Assembly: GCA_964550375.1 (NCBI GenBank)
Contig: CAZJYX010000020.1
Span: 9,531-73,530 of the forward strand
Length of the DNA stretch: 64,000 nt
Source: JAAYXS01 sp964550375
GTDB lineage: Bacteria > Planctomycetota > Phycisphaerae > UBA1845 > Fen-1342
Reading direction: 5' to 3'
Shown: piece after piece, positions 44,170 to 52,851 of the stretch
Numbering within the stretch: position 1 is the first letter of the stretch
Layout: each line of letters starts with the position of its first letter
Made by a program: the position numbers and the translations under genes
Notes under the pieces: model-generated
Told to the model about the DNA's origin: nothing
The model's input: the letters and a program-made list of their open reading frames with translations, nothing else
Databases searched by the model: none

Positions 44170-46074
44170 CTACGAGCGCTTCGGGTAGCCGATCTGGCCG
44201 AGGGCCTCGCCGATCTCGGTCAGGATGGCCGGATCATCAATGGTGGCCGGCATCTGCCATTCTGCGCCATCGGCGATGCGTTTCATCGTGCCGCGCAACA
44301 CCTTGCCGGAGCGCGTCTTCGGCAACCGCTGCACCACGCTGACCGACTTGAACGACGCCACCGGCCCGATGCGCTCACGGACCATCTGCACCAGCTCCTG
44401 CGAAAGCTCGGCCGGCGTGCGCTTCACCCCCGCCTTGAGCACGACGAAACCCAGCGGCACCTCGCCCTTGAGCTGGTCCGCCACGCCGATCACGGCACAC
44501 TCCGCCACGTCCGGATGCGCAGCCAGCACCTCCTCCATGCCGCCGGTGGAGAGGCGGTGGCCGGCGACGTTAATGATGTCGTCCGTGCGCGCCATGATGT
44601 AGATGTACCCGTCCTCGTCGAACATGCCGGCGTCGCCCGTCAGGTAGTGCCCGGAGTACGCCGAGAGGTACGAGTCCAGGTAGCCCTGGTCGTTGTTCCA
44701 CAGCGTCGGCAGGCAGGCCGGCGGCAGCGGCAGCTTGACGACGATGCTGCCGATCTTACCGGTCGGCACGGGGTGGCCGCCCTCGTCGAGAATGCGGACG
44801 TCATAGCCGGGCGCGGGCTTGGTCGGCGAGCCGGGCTTCACCGGCAGGCGCCCCAGGCCCAGGCAATTCGCCGCGATGGCCCAGGCGGTCTCGGTCTGCC
44901 ACCAGTGATCGATGACCGGCACCTTCAGCATGTTCTCGGCCCAGTGCAGCGTGTCGGGATCGCAACGCTCGCCGGCCAGGAACAACGTGCGGAACTTCCC
45001 CAGATCGTACTTCTTCAAGTACTCGCAGTTGGGGTCTTCACGCTTGATCGCGCGGAACGCGGTCGGCGCCGTAAACAGCACGCTTACCTTGTGCTGAGAA
45101 ATGACCCGCCAGAACGCACCCGGGTCCGGCGTGCCCACCGGCTTGCCCTCGTACAGGATGGTCGTGCAGCCGTGCAGCAGGGGCGCGTAGAGGATGTACG
45201 AGTGCCCCACGACCCAGCCGATGTCAGAGGCCGCCCAGTACACCTCGCCCGGCTCGACATTGTACACGGCCTTCATGGACCACTTCATCGCGACCGCATG
45301 GCCGCCGTTGTCGCGCACGACCCCCTTCGGCACGCCGGTCGTCCCGGAGGTGTACAGGATGTACAGCGGATCCGTGGCCGCCACCGGCACACAGTCCACC
45401 GGTTCCGCCGTCGCCAGCACGTCGTGCCAGTCGAGGTCGCGGCCGGCGACCATGTCCGCCCGGGCCTGGGGCCGCTGGAAGAGAATACACTTGTCCGGCT
45501 TGTGCTCAGACAGCTTGATGGCCTCATCGAGTAGTGGCTTGTAGGGGATGACGCGCTTGCCCTCGATGCCGCAGGAAGCCGAGACGATCAGCTTCGGCTG
45601 GGCATCGACGATGCGTTTGGCTAACTCCTTTGGGGCGAAGCCGCCGAAGACCACCGAGTGAATCGCGCCGATGCGGGCACAGGCGAACACGGCGACGACC
45701 GCCTCGGGAATCATGGGCATGTACAGGATCACCCGGTCACCCTTCTGCACTCCCTGTTGGCGCAGGGCGCCGGCAAAACGCGCCACCGCGTCGCGCAATT
45801 CGCGATAAGTGAAGCTCTTGACAGTGTTTGTGACCGGGCTGTCGTAGATCAGCGCCGGCTGATCGGCCCGGCCATGCTCTACATGGTAATCCAGGGCGTT
45901 GTAGCACGTGTTGAGTTCGCCACCAGTGAACCAGCGATAAAAGGGCTTGCGCGAGGCATCCAGGACGCGCGTGGGTTTCTTATACCAGTGGATGTCCTCG
46001 GCAGCCTTGCCCCAGAAGGCATCGGGATCATCAAGGGATTGCCGATACAGAGTGTCGAAATCCGGAGCACTCAT
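44170..46074 (-). CDS. prpE: Propionyl-CoA synthetase-like acyl-CoA synthetase
   Basis: A 634-residue adenylate-forming enzyme; start at the ATG with GGAGAG upstream (the frame extends further but only as low-quality sequence). Motifs: YTSGTTGVPKGV, WWQTETAW, YLTGDAGMFDEDGY and PKTRSGKVLRGTMKRI with the regulatory Lys. Length and the VVRDNGGHAVAMKWSM segment fit PrpE/ACSS3 better than acetyl-CoA synthetase. It activates propionate (or a short acid) using ATP and CoA. Acetate use cannot be excluded. Confidence 0.85.
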   Translation of the reverse strand: MSAPDFDTLYRQSLDDPDAFWGKAAEDIHWYKKPTRVLDASRKPFYRWFTGGELNTCYNALDYHVEHGRADQPALIYDSPVTNTVKSFTYRELRDAVARFAGALRQQGVQKGDRVILYMPMIPEAVVAVFACARIGAIHSVVFGGFAPKELAKRIVDAQPKLIVSASCGIEGKRVIPYKPLLDEAIKLSEHKPDKCILFQRPQARADMVAGRDLDWHDVLATAEPVDCVPVAATDPLYILYTSGTTGVPKGVVRDNGGHAVAMKWSMKAVYNVEPGEVYWAASDIGWVVGHSYILYAPLLHGCTTILYEGKPVGTPDPGAFWRVISQHKVSVLFTAPTAFRAIKREDPNCEYLKKYDLGKFRTLFLAGERCDPDTLHWAENMLKVPVIDHWWQTETAWAIAANCLGLGRLPVKPGSPTKPAPGYDVRILDEGGHPVPTGKIGSIVVKLPLPPACLPTLWNNDQGYLDSYLSAYSGHYLTGDAGMFDEDGYIYIMARTDDIINVAGHRLSTGGMEEVLAAHPDVAECAVIGVADQLKGEVPLGFVVLKAGVKRTPAELSQELVQMVRERIGPVASFKSVSVVQRLPKTRSGKVLRGTMKRIADGAEWQMPATIDDPAILTEIGEALGQIGYPKRS

Positions 46075-46250
46075 CCTGGACTCTCCTTCACAGGTGCCCG
46101 TCTTGGTTTCTTTGAAGCCGATTGCAGACTTCACCGGCGCGTGCCGGCCGGCTCGCTGCAGAAGGGCAACATAAACGGGTCGGGCAGTGGATGCAACGGC
46201 AGCGCAGCCGAGCCGGCCCCGAGAACCCCCACACCGGCAGAACCCCAAGC

Positions 46251-46290
46251 GCCGGGCCGCCTCCCGTGTGGTCACGGAGGGCGGCCCGGC
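46251..46290 (-). terminator. Terminator hairpin of the dockerin-like gene
   Basis: An 18-bp stem with only two internal mismatches and a 4-base loop (TGGT on the + strand) lies 26 bases beyond the stop of the - strand gene. The downstream flank on the - strand has only interrupted T. The length and stability make it the best hairpin of the window. Confidence 0.6.
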
Positions 46291-46315
46291 AGATTCGACT
46301 CGTGTAGGCCGGCGA

Positions 46316-47917
46316 CTACCGGCCAATTAGAAGCTGGACAAACGGATCAATGTCAAACGCGTTGATCAGCCCGTCGCCATTGATGTCGGCCCGTGAAATG
46401 TCGCAGTCCGGATACGCAGCCTCGTACGCCGCCGCATCCGTCAGGGCCAGTACGAACGGATCGATGTCGAACGCGTTGATCAGGCCGTCACAGTTCACGT
46501 CGCCGGTCGTGACGCCGCACTCGCCGATCGTCCCGTCCGGACAGACCATCTGCGCGTAGATGTCCCGGTTGCCGCTGCGATCATCCGTCCAGGCCAGCAG
46601 CGCCCGGCCGTCCGGGCCTGAGTCCGCCACCAATCGCCATTTCTCCGACGGCACATCCGAGATTGTCAGGATGGACGGCTCCCAGACGAAGTCGCCGTTC
46701 GTATCCAGCCGGGCGGCGTAGAGCCGCTCCTGCGCGTAACCCTGCGATCCCATCCAGAAGGCCAGCGCGCCTTCGCCGCACTGCAGAGTGGCCATGCTGC
46801 CGATGTCCTCGGTCGTGCAGGGATAGATCTCGATGCCCTGCACGGTCCACTGCCGGCCGCCGCCCTCATCGAGTTTCTGGCCGTAAACGCCGATGTGAGA
46901 CTGAGTTGCCGCATTTACTTCGAGCCAGAAGACGAACGTTTCGGCGGTGTCCGGCTTGAACGCCACGCAGGGGTTCACGCGGCCGCGCGAGGACGCCGTC
47001 GAGACCTCCGCCCCGTTGTCGCCGAACTGCTCGGTGCCGTCAGCCAGGACGTGCTGGGCATAGCACTGGAGCGGGCTTGTCTCGTACCACATGAACACGC
47101 CGCCGCCGCTGCCGTCCGGGATGAAGTCTGGCTGATAGCCGTATTGCAGGCTGCCGTCGTTGAAGACAATCACCGGATCAGTGCCCCACAGGGTAGTGCC
47201 ACTAGCGGAGAACTTCTGAGCCCACAGCTCCCTGGCACTCCAATACTCCGGGCCCTGGCGGACAATCGAGAGGATCGCGCCGCCATCGTCCGCAGTCCGA
47301 AGGTCGGCGTTGAAAAAGTGGCCGCTCGGCGGCGTAATGGTCACGCCGCCCAGCCATTGCGGCGCGCCAGCCGCACTCAACTTCTGGAGTTGTATGCCCG
47401 GTTCAGCGCCCCAGGATACGATCGCACCGCCGTCGGTAGTGGCGGCAATGGCGGGCGAGGTGGCATCGATGGCGGCGCCGCTGACCTGCACGCCATTGGC
47501 GCCCCAGGGCATGCTGCCATCAGGGGCGACCTTGACGACCGTTACGCGCGCCGAGCCACCAAAGCGATCATCGCGAAATGCCAGCAGGGCGTTGCCGGCC
47601 GTGTCGACGTCCAGGCCGTAATCCTGCACCCAACTGTAGGAGCGGTCGGCAATCAGAATCCCGTTGTGCGCCCACATCTCATAGCCGCCGGCGTCCAGCC
47701 TTTGCAGGTAGACGTCGTACCCGCCCGCGGCGCTGTCCAACCAACTGATGTAGCAGCCGCCGTCGGCCGTGGCGCGGATCTTGGCGTTGATCTGCTCGCC
47801 GGGCCGATCAGCGATGGACAGGCCCTCCGAGCCCGGCCACTGTGCCGCCGCCATGGGAACCGCGACCAGAACAGTCAGAACCGAACCCCCAATCAGAAGC
47901 AGGTTGATGCTCTTCAT
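46316..47917 (-). CDS. Secreted beta-propeller-like protein with dockerin-like C-terminus
   Basis: A 533-residue protein, start at the ATG with AAGGAG 7 bases upstream. A signal peptide (to AAAQW) precedes repeated beta segments of the type DGGCYISWLDSAAGGYDVYLQRLDAGG, about seven to eight of them, probably a propeller. The final 60 residues hold two calcium-loop units (DVNCDGLINAFDIDPFV and DINGDGLINAFDIDPFV), as in type I dockerins. This ending is common on secreted planctomycete proteins. A surface or extracellular role is likely. No catalytic site is visible. Confidence 0.8.
   Translation of the reverse strand: MKSINLLLIGGSVLTVLVAVPMAAAQWPGSEGLSIADRPGEQINAKIRATADGGCYISWLDSAAGGYDVYLQRLDAGGYEMWAHNGILIADRSYSWVQDYGLDVDTAGNALLAFRDDRFGGSARVTVVKVAPDGSMPWGANGVQVSGAAIDATSPAIAATTDGGAIVSWGAEPGIQLQKLSAAGAPQWLGGVTITPPSGHFFNADLRTADDGGAILSIVRQGPEYWSARELWAQKFSASGTTLWGTDPVIVFNDGSLQYGYQPDFIPDGSGGGVFMWYETSPLQCYAQHVLADGTEQFGDNGAEVSTASSRGRVNPCVAFKPDTAETFVFWLEVNAATQSHIGVYGQKLDEGGGRQWTVQGIEIYPCTTEDIGSMATLQCGEGALAFWMGSQGYAQERLYAARLDTNGDFVWEPSILTISDVPSEKWRLVADSGPDGRALLAWTDDRSGNRDIYAQMVCPDGTIGECGVTTGDVNCDGLINAFDIDPFVLALTDAAAYEAAYPDCDISRADINGDGLINAFDIDPFVQLLIGR
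46341..46493 (-). repeat. Duplicated 39-base calcium-loop coding unit
   Basis: The segments at 46341-46379 and 46455-46493 are nearly identical over 39 bases. Both encode the LINAFDIDPFV part of the dockerin-like motif. The DNA-level similarity points to duplication or gene conversion within the gene. Confidence 0.7.
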
Positions 47918-48099
47918 GACATGTCTCCTTTCCGTGGGCGGGAAAGCTCCTTGTCCCCGCTTTGCCCTAAGCAACTACCACAACGACCCTGACAAACGTC
48001 GTGGTTCGGCTTGGCCTGGTGGGCGGCGTCTGGCCGCGCCGGCCGCTAGAGCCATACGGACCCCGACTTGCGAACCGCCTCGCGTCATGCCCGGTCTCG

Positions 48100-48120
48100 G
48101 CGGTTAACCGGAATAACCGC
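48100..48120. promoter_or_regulatory. Inverted repeat in divergent region
   Basis: GCGGTTA, seven bases, TAACCGC: perfect 7-bp arms. It could be an operator for either flanking gene. No regulator is linked to it. Confidence 0.35.
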
Positions 48121-48207
48121 GGGCGGAACTTGCTCCTTCGTTGCCTGACCAGTTGTAGCAGCATTGTAACCGGGACCCGGGTGTCACTTCAATGGTAATT
48201 CCAGGAC

Positions 48208-48220
48208 GTATCCAGGATAC
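48208..48220. promoter_or_regulatory. Short palindrome upstream of promoter
   Basis: GTATCC-A-GGATAC, a 13-base palindrome ending 23 bases before the -35 box of the next promoter. That is a usual place for an activator site. Confidence 0.4.
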
Positions 48221-48243
48221 ACGCAGGATTCGCACATCAGCAC

Positions 48244-48272
48244 TTGTGACTCACCAAGCGATAATATATAAT
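48244..48272 (+). promoter_or_regulatory. Near-consensus sigma-70 promoter
   Basis: TTGTGA (4 of 6) and TATAAT (6 of 6) with the ideal 17-base spacing. It ends 38 bases before the ATG of the following gene, giving a short leader. Confidence 0.65.
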
Positions 48273-48310
48273 ACCTTCACAGCAAACACTTTGAGAACAT
48301 TCGGTGACCA

Positions 48311-49546
48311 ATGACTCAGCCAGTCAAAACCCAGGACCAAACACAGACGGACGGTTCCGAGCTCAAGACCCGTATCATGGCCGTCGGACGCGATCTGGCC
48401 ACCGGCATCGGCTCCGTCCTTGACGCCATCCCCTACGGCACACATGCCCCGGCGGCATTGGCTCGGACCATGGGCGTGGACAAACTCCTCGCCGGCCGCG
48501 TCCTCAAGGCCCTCCGCAACCCCGACCCAATGGCCGTCCTCAACACCGCCCCCGGACCTGATCCGCTCCGTCGGCTGCTCCGCGCCGCGCGCCGCCAAGG
48601 CGTCGCACCTGAACTAATCGCCGCAGCGGAGGAGGCCGTTCGCCGCTTCGAAGCCCTCATCCGCCAGGAGGCCGGCGACCGCAGCGCCCTGGACGCGATG
48701 CTTAGCGCCTGGCTGCCGGCGGCGCGGGCTGAGTTCGAGCTGCGCCGCAAGCAGACCGTCTTTCGCGGGATGAGCCAGCTTCTGGGCGTCGCCACCGAGA
48801 AACACGTTACGACCATCATGCTGAACCTCTCCCCCGACGGCGTCCACCTGGACGTCATGTGCCTCTTCGGCATGCTGGGCCTCCAGCGCCTCCGGCCGGG
48901 CGCCACCGTCAAGTTCAGCACCCGCCGGCTGAGCCGCGACGATACACCGCGCGTGCCACGCACCCTCGCTCTCAGCCCGGTGGAGGGCGTCGAGGGCCTG
49001 CGCGTGGACGAGTTCTGCACCGCGCCGGCGCCGCAGCTCGACGTCCACCACGTCGGCGACGTCGTCCACTACACGCTGGCCGGCAACGACTTCGGGCCGC
49101 GCTCCGCCATCGACCTCGTCTTCGCCGAGGTCAACCTCGCGGAGATGCCCCGTTATCTGCCTGGCTCACCGCCACGCCTGCGGCACGCTTCGGCCGATGT
49201 CACCACGCCGGCCAAAGTGCTGGTCTTCGACGTCCTGGTCCACGAGGAGGTCTTCCCCGGAACAGACCCACAGTTGTTCATATACGACACGACGTTTGAC
49301 GGCGTGGCCGACGTCAACGACCCCGCCCGCCATATCGACCGCCTCGACCTGTGCGAGACCGTGCGGCCGCTGGGCACCGGAATCGACAAGTTCCACAATC
49401 CCGAGATGCCGCGCTACGTCGAACTGATGCGGCACATCTGTGAGAAGCTCGGCTGGAACGGCGATCGGTTCCGCGGCTACCGCTGCCGGATCGAATACCC
49501 CATCTACGGCTCGCAGGTGACCGCCGCGTTCAATCCGTCACGCTGA
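48311..49546 (+). CDS. Conserved protein of unknown function
   Basis: A 411-residue cytoplasmic protein. Residues about 20-70 read like a winged-helix segment (AALARTMGVDKLLAGRVLKAL). A helical middle is followed by a beta-rich C-terminal half, ending in YRCRIEYPIYGSQVTAAF. There are no catalytic motifs I can name. I recall similar proteins from planctomycetes but no function. A near-consensus promoter and two dyads upstream suggest regulated, strong expression. Confidence 0.65.
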   Translation: MTQPVKTQDQTQTDGSELKTRIMAVGRDLATGIGSVLDAIPYGTHAPAALARTMGVDKLLAGRVLKALRNPDPMAVLNTAPGPDPLRRLLRAARRQGVAPELIAAAEEAVRRFEALIRQEAGDRSALDAMLSAWLPAARAEFELRRKQTVFRGMSQLLGVATEKHVTTIMLNLSPDGVHLDVMCLFGMLGLQRLRPGATVKFSTRRLSRDDTPRVPRTLALSPVEGVEGLRVDEFCTAPAPQLDVHHVGDVVHYTLAGNDFGPRSAIDLVFAEVNLAEMPRYLPGSPPRLRHASADVTTPAKVLVFDVLVHEEVFPGTDPQLFIYDTTFDGVADVNDPARHIDRLDLCETVRPLGTGIDKFHNPEMPRYVELMRHICEKLGWNGDRFRGYRCRIEYPIYGSQVTAAFNPSR

Positions 49547-49653
49547 GTCGCGGCGCACCACGGCGAGACGTCCGCACCACTTGGCGTTAACATCCGGCCC
49601 GGTGGCCGCTTTGGCCGGCCGCTGGTGGCACTGCGACTACCCGGAGAGCGGAA

Positions 49654-50841
49654 ATGGAGAACGGCGCGCGGCCGGGCCACGTAAGCAGACGGGCGACTGA
49701 GATGCCGCCCTTCCTTGTCATGGAAGTGCTCGAGCGCGCCGCCGAACTACAGCGCCGCGGGCGCTCCATCATCCACCTGGAGGTTGGCGAACCCGACTTC
49801 GACACCCCGGCGCCGGCACTCGAGGCCGGGCTGCGCGCCCTGCGCGCCGGCCGCACCCATTACACGCACTCGCTCGGCCACCCCGAACTGCGCGAGGCCA
49901 TCGCCATCTGGCAACGCGAACAGTATGGCGTGCCGACGTCGCCCGAGCAGGTCGTCGTGACGGTCGGCAGCTCGGGCGCCATGCTGCTCGTGTTTGCGGC
50001 CCTACTCGATCCCGGCAGCGAAGTGCTCCTGACCGACCCGCACTACGCGTGCTATCCGAACTTCATCAGCGCCTTTGGCGGCGTGCCCGTGCGGACGCCC
50101 GTGCGTGAGGCGGACGGCTTCCAGTTCGATCCGGAGGCGGTGGCGGCCCACATGTCGCCGCGCACGCGGGCGCTCGTGCTCAACTCGCCGGCCAACCCGA
50201 CCGGCACGCTCACCCAGCCCCAGCGCATGCAGCAGCTCAGCGAGTTGCTGGCCGGCCGCGCCGTAATCGTCTCGGATGAGATCTACCACGGGCTCGTCTA
50301 CGGCGTCCGAGCCCACTCGATCCGCGAGTTTGCCCCGCGGGCCGTCGTGGTCAACGGCTTCTCGAAGCTCTTCGCCATGACGGGCTGGCGGCTGGGTTAC
50401 GTGGTGTTGCCGGAATGGCTCGTCCGGCCGGTGCAGAAGCTGCAGCAGAACTTGTTCATCTCTCCGCCGGACTTCGCCCAGTTTGCAGCCATTGCGGCCC
50501 TGCGCGACTCGGCCGCCGAAGTCGAGCACATGCGGAGCTGCTACGATGAGCGCCGGCGGCTCGTGTTGCGGCGGCTGCACGCCATGGGCCTGGGCGTGCT
50601 CACTGAGCCGGTCGGCGCGTTCTATGTCTTCGTCAACGTGCAGAACTACACCGACGACGTCATGCGCTTCGCATTCGAGATTCTGGAGGAGGCGGGCGTC
50701 GCAGTTACGCCCGGCGTCGATTTCGGCCCCGGCGGCGCCGGCTACCTGCGCATCTCCTACGCCAACTCGCTTGAGAATATCGACGAGGGTATGACGCGCC
50801 TGGCTGGCTTCCTGGACGGCCGACGCCGACGACAGGCATGA
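49654..50841 (+). CDS. Class I/II pyridoxal-phosphate aminotransferase
   Basis: A 395-residue enzyme with GGAGAG upstream of the ATG. The aspartate-aminotransferase fold is clear: HLEVGEPDFDTP, SSGAMLLVFAALLDPG, LNSPANPTGTL and the Schiff-base Lys in NGFSKLFAMTGWRLGY. An Arg near the C-terminus (LRISYANS) should bind the carboxylate. It transfers an amino group between an amino acid and a 2-oxoacid; specificity (aspartate, alanine or aromatic) cannot be read from the sequence. Confidence 0.9.
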   Translation: MENGARPGHVSRRATEMPPFLVMEVLERAAELQRRGRSIIHLEVGEPDFDTPAPALEAGLRALRAGRTHYTHSLGHPELREAIAIWQREQYGVPTSPEQVVVTVGSSGAMLLVFAALLDPGSEVLLTDPHYACYPNFISAFGGVPVRTPVREADGFQFDPEAVAAHMSPRTRALVLNSPANPTGTLTQPQRMQQLSELLAGRAVIVSDEIYHGLVYGVRAHSIREFAPRAVVVNGFSKLFAMTGWRLGYVVLPEWLVRPVQKLQQNLFISPPDFAQFAAIAALRDSAAEVEHMRSCYDERRRLVLRRLHAMGLGVLTEPVGAFYVFVNVQNYTDDVMRFAFEILEEAGVAVTPGVDFGPGGAGYLRISYANSLENIDEGMTRLAGFLDGRRRRQA

Positions 50842-50868
50842 AACGACCTGACGTCCGGGCCAAGTCGG

Positions 50869-51342
50869 CTACGCGAGCTGCATGCGCCGTTGCCGGCCGC
50901 TGACCGCCTGGCGGATATCGTCAGCCAGCTCCGCGACGCCGAACTGGCTCAGCGGCCGGGCCGGACGGGCCTGCGGCAGCGCCGCCGCCAGCGCGGTCGG
51001 CGAGTCGATCCAACAGAAATCGAACCGCTCTGACAAGGCCCGCGCGAACTCGAGCTGGTGGTTGCCGGACTTGCGCTGATCCACGACAGCGATGAAGGGC
51101 CGCCCGCTGCTGATGCAGTCGCAGACGGAGCCGGTGCCGGCGTGCGTGATGACCAGGTCTGCCTGCGCGATACGTACCGACATGTCACGCAGGTACCGCA
51201 CGTGCGCCACATGCTCGGGGGTGTACTGGCCCTGCCCGATCTGGACGAGCACTTCGCCGGCGAACTGGCCGCGGGCGACCAGCTCGTCAACCGCCCGCAC
51301 CAGCTCATCAAACCGCTCGGTTCCGACCGTCACCAGGATCAT
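50869..51342 (-). CDS. Alg13/PssE-like glycosyltransferase subunit
   Basis: A 157-residue protein starting MILVTVGTERFDELV. VLVQIGQGQYTPEHV and the UDP-sugar motif VITHAGTGSVCDCISSGRPFIAVV match the C-terminal half of a GT28 enzyme (Alg13, PssE). It is the catalytic, donor-binding subunit and should work with the membrane subunit encoded just upstream. The start codon overlaps that gene by four bases (ATGA). Confidence 0.88.
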   Translation of the reverse strand: MILVTVGTERFDELVRAVDELVARGQFAGEVLVQIGQGQYTPEHVAHVRYLRDMSVRIAQADLVITHAGTGSVCDCISSGRPFIAVVDQRKSGNHQLEFARALSERFDFCWIDSPTALAAALPQARPARPLSQFGVAELADDIRQAVSGRQRRMQLA

Positions 51343-51902
51343 ACGACCGCTCCCGCGAAACTCGTGCGGGCATAACGCTCCCGCAGACCCGGCCACTGAA
51401 CATACAGGCGGTGGGCCAGCCGTAGGCGGTATATGAGCCGCCCCGTCAGCGACAAGTCGCGCACACGCGTCAGCGACTCAACAAAAAGGCAACGCACCCC
51501 CAACAGCCGCCCAACCATGAACAGCGGTAGCGCCACGGGCGTGGCCACCGCCAGAATCGCCGCCGGCCGCAGACGCACCAGCAACTGCCATGCTTCCCAG
51601 AAGCTCAGCGCCAGCCGCCCCACGTTGGTCACGTGCCGCAGTGGGCGCCCACGCGTCTGCCCAATGTGGTGAATCGGGTAACGCGCGCCGGCGTGCGGCA
51701 TCGCCAGCTTCCGACTGTAATGGTGCTCGTCCACATGTCCGTAGACGTAGGCGAAGCGAAACTCCTCCGGCGACAGGCGGCGAAGAATGCGCACGGTCTG
51801 GTGGTGCCAGCCGCCGCCCTCAACCGTCACCAGAACGAGGGGCCGCTGATCGGCCTGACACTCATCTGTCGCCGCCACCGCCGCGGGCTGCGTAGTTTCC
51901 AT
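51339..51902 (-). CDS. Alg14/PssD-like membrane subunit of glycosyltransferase
   Basis: A 187-residue protein from an ATG; a GTG one codon earlier is possible. After a polar N-terminus comes VLVTVEGGGWHHQTVRIL, then a hydrophobic segment (about 112-133, AAILAVATPVALPLFMVGRL) and LFVESLTRVRDLSLTG, the acceptor-binding half of GT28 as in Alg14 and PssD. It anchors the Alg13-like subunit at the membrane, probably for extracellular polysaccharide assembly. Confidence 0.83.
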   Translation of the reverse strand: METTQPAAVAATDECQADQRPLVLVTVEGGGWHHQTVRILRRLSPEEFRFAYVYGHVDEHHYSRKLAMPHAGARYPIHHIGQTRGRPLRHVTNVGRLALSFWEAWQLLVRLRPAAILAVATPVALPLFMVGRLLGVRCLFVESLTRVRDLSLTGRLIYRLRLAHRLYVQWPGLRERYARTSFAGAVV

Positions 51903-52115
51903 CACCCCATATCATCGGCAACCGCGAACGGCACGCTGCGAGGCAGCGGCCGTTGCCCGTCACCAACGCACTTGGATGCGCAGTCGCCGCGCAGGCCACT
52001 CAAGGCGCGGAATTTGCGCTGCCGAAGAAGTGTTGGCCGAGGTCGGCGAAAGGCCGCCGATGGTGTCCAAGACAACGGTTAGCCCCCGACAGACCGCCAG
52101 CACGAGGTCCCCACG

Positions 52116-52826
52116 GTGAGCGGTTCAGCACAGCTACAGATCCCGCCACACACTCCGGAACCGCACACGGCAGCAGCACACCCATCACGCCCGACGCCAC
52201 CTAGCACCGAACCCCTGCGCGCCGGCAAGGACCATTACCTTGGCCGATACCTGAGTCTGCCACGCATGATCTCGTACTGGTACCAGGCCACGGAAGTTCG
52301 GCGATGCGGCGGCCGGCAGGTCCTGGAGGTGGGGATCGGAATGGGACTGACCACTTGGCTGCTGCGGCGGTGGGGGCTGGAGGTAGCCACACTCGACGTT
52401 GATCCGTCGCTGGAGCCGACCTACGTCGGTGACGTGCGGGCCCTGCCCTGCGCCGACGGACAGTTCGACACCGTGCTGGCGGCGGAAGTGCTCGAACACC
52501 TGCCCTACTGCGACTTCGAGCAGAGCCTGCGCGAGTTGCGGCGCGTCGCGCGGCGGAACGTCGTGCTCACGCTGCCCTGCCCCCTCGTCGGATTTCACGC
52601 CGGGCTGAACTTGCCGCTGCTGAAGCCGCTCTTTCTGGCCTGCGGCCTGCCGCGCTGCTCACGCCACCGCTTCGACGGACAGCATCACTGGGAATTGGGC
52701 CGCCGCGGCTATTCCAAGCGGCGCATCCGCCGCAGTATTCGCGCCGCCGGCCTGACGATAGCGCGTGAATACCGTCCCGGCCTGAGTCTGTATTCCTACT
52801 TCTTCGTGCTGACGCGCCAGCCGTAA
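52116..52826 (+). CDS. Class I SAM-dependent methyltransferase
   Basis: A 236-residue protein with a GTG start. Motif I is VLEVGIGMGLTTWLL, motif II VATLDVDP, and the AEVLEHLPYCDFEQ segment is the post-I acidic and HLP type seen in ubiquinone/sugar methyltransferases. The substrate is unknown. It lies head-to-head with the Alg14-like gene, so a shared role in surface glycan modification is possible but unproven. Confidence 0.83.
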   Translation: MSGSAQLQIPPHTPEPHTAAAHPSRPTPPSTEPLRAGKDHYLGRYLSLPRMISYWYQATEVRRCGGRQVLEVGIGMGLTTWLLRRWGLEVATLDVDPSLEPTYVGDVRALPCADGQFDTVLAAEVLEHLPYCDFEQSLRELRRVARRNVVLTLPCPLVGFHAGLNLPLLKPLFLACGLPRCSRHRFDGQHHWELGRRGYSKRRIRRSIRAAGLTIAREYRPGLSLYSYFFVLTRQP

Positions 52827-52851
52827 GGCCCCGGAACATCCGCTCCAGCCG

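Larger units (their letters stand above)
47918..48310. other. Divergent intergenic region with two dyads
   Basis: No gene is seen. It holds two short perfect dyads and a near-consensus + strand promoter, all listed separately. I found no comparable promoter for the - strand dockerin-like gene. Confidence 0.5.

Noticed and set aside
44029..45534. A 501-codon + strand open frame opposite the acyl-CoA synthetase
   Set aside because: Antisense to a well-conserved enzyme, and no ribosome site or motif.
44170..46326. An 84-residue N-terminal extension of the acyl-CoA synthetase
   Set aside because: The upstream part is Arg/Gly/Ala-rich without homology, covers the terminator hairpin of the neighbouring gene, and the internal ATG has a good ribosome site.
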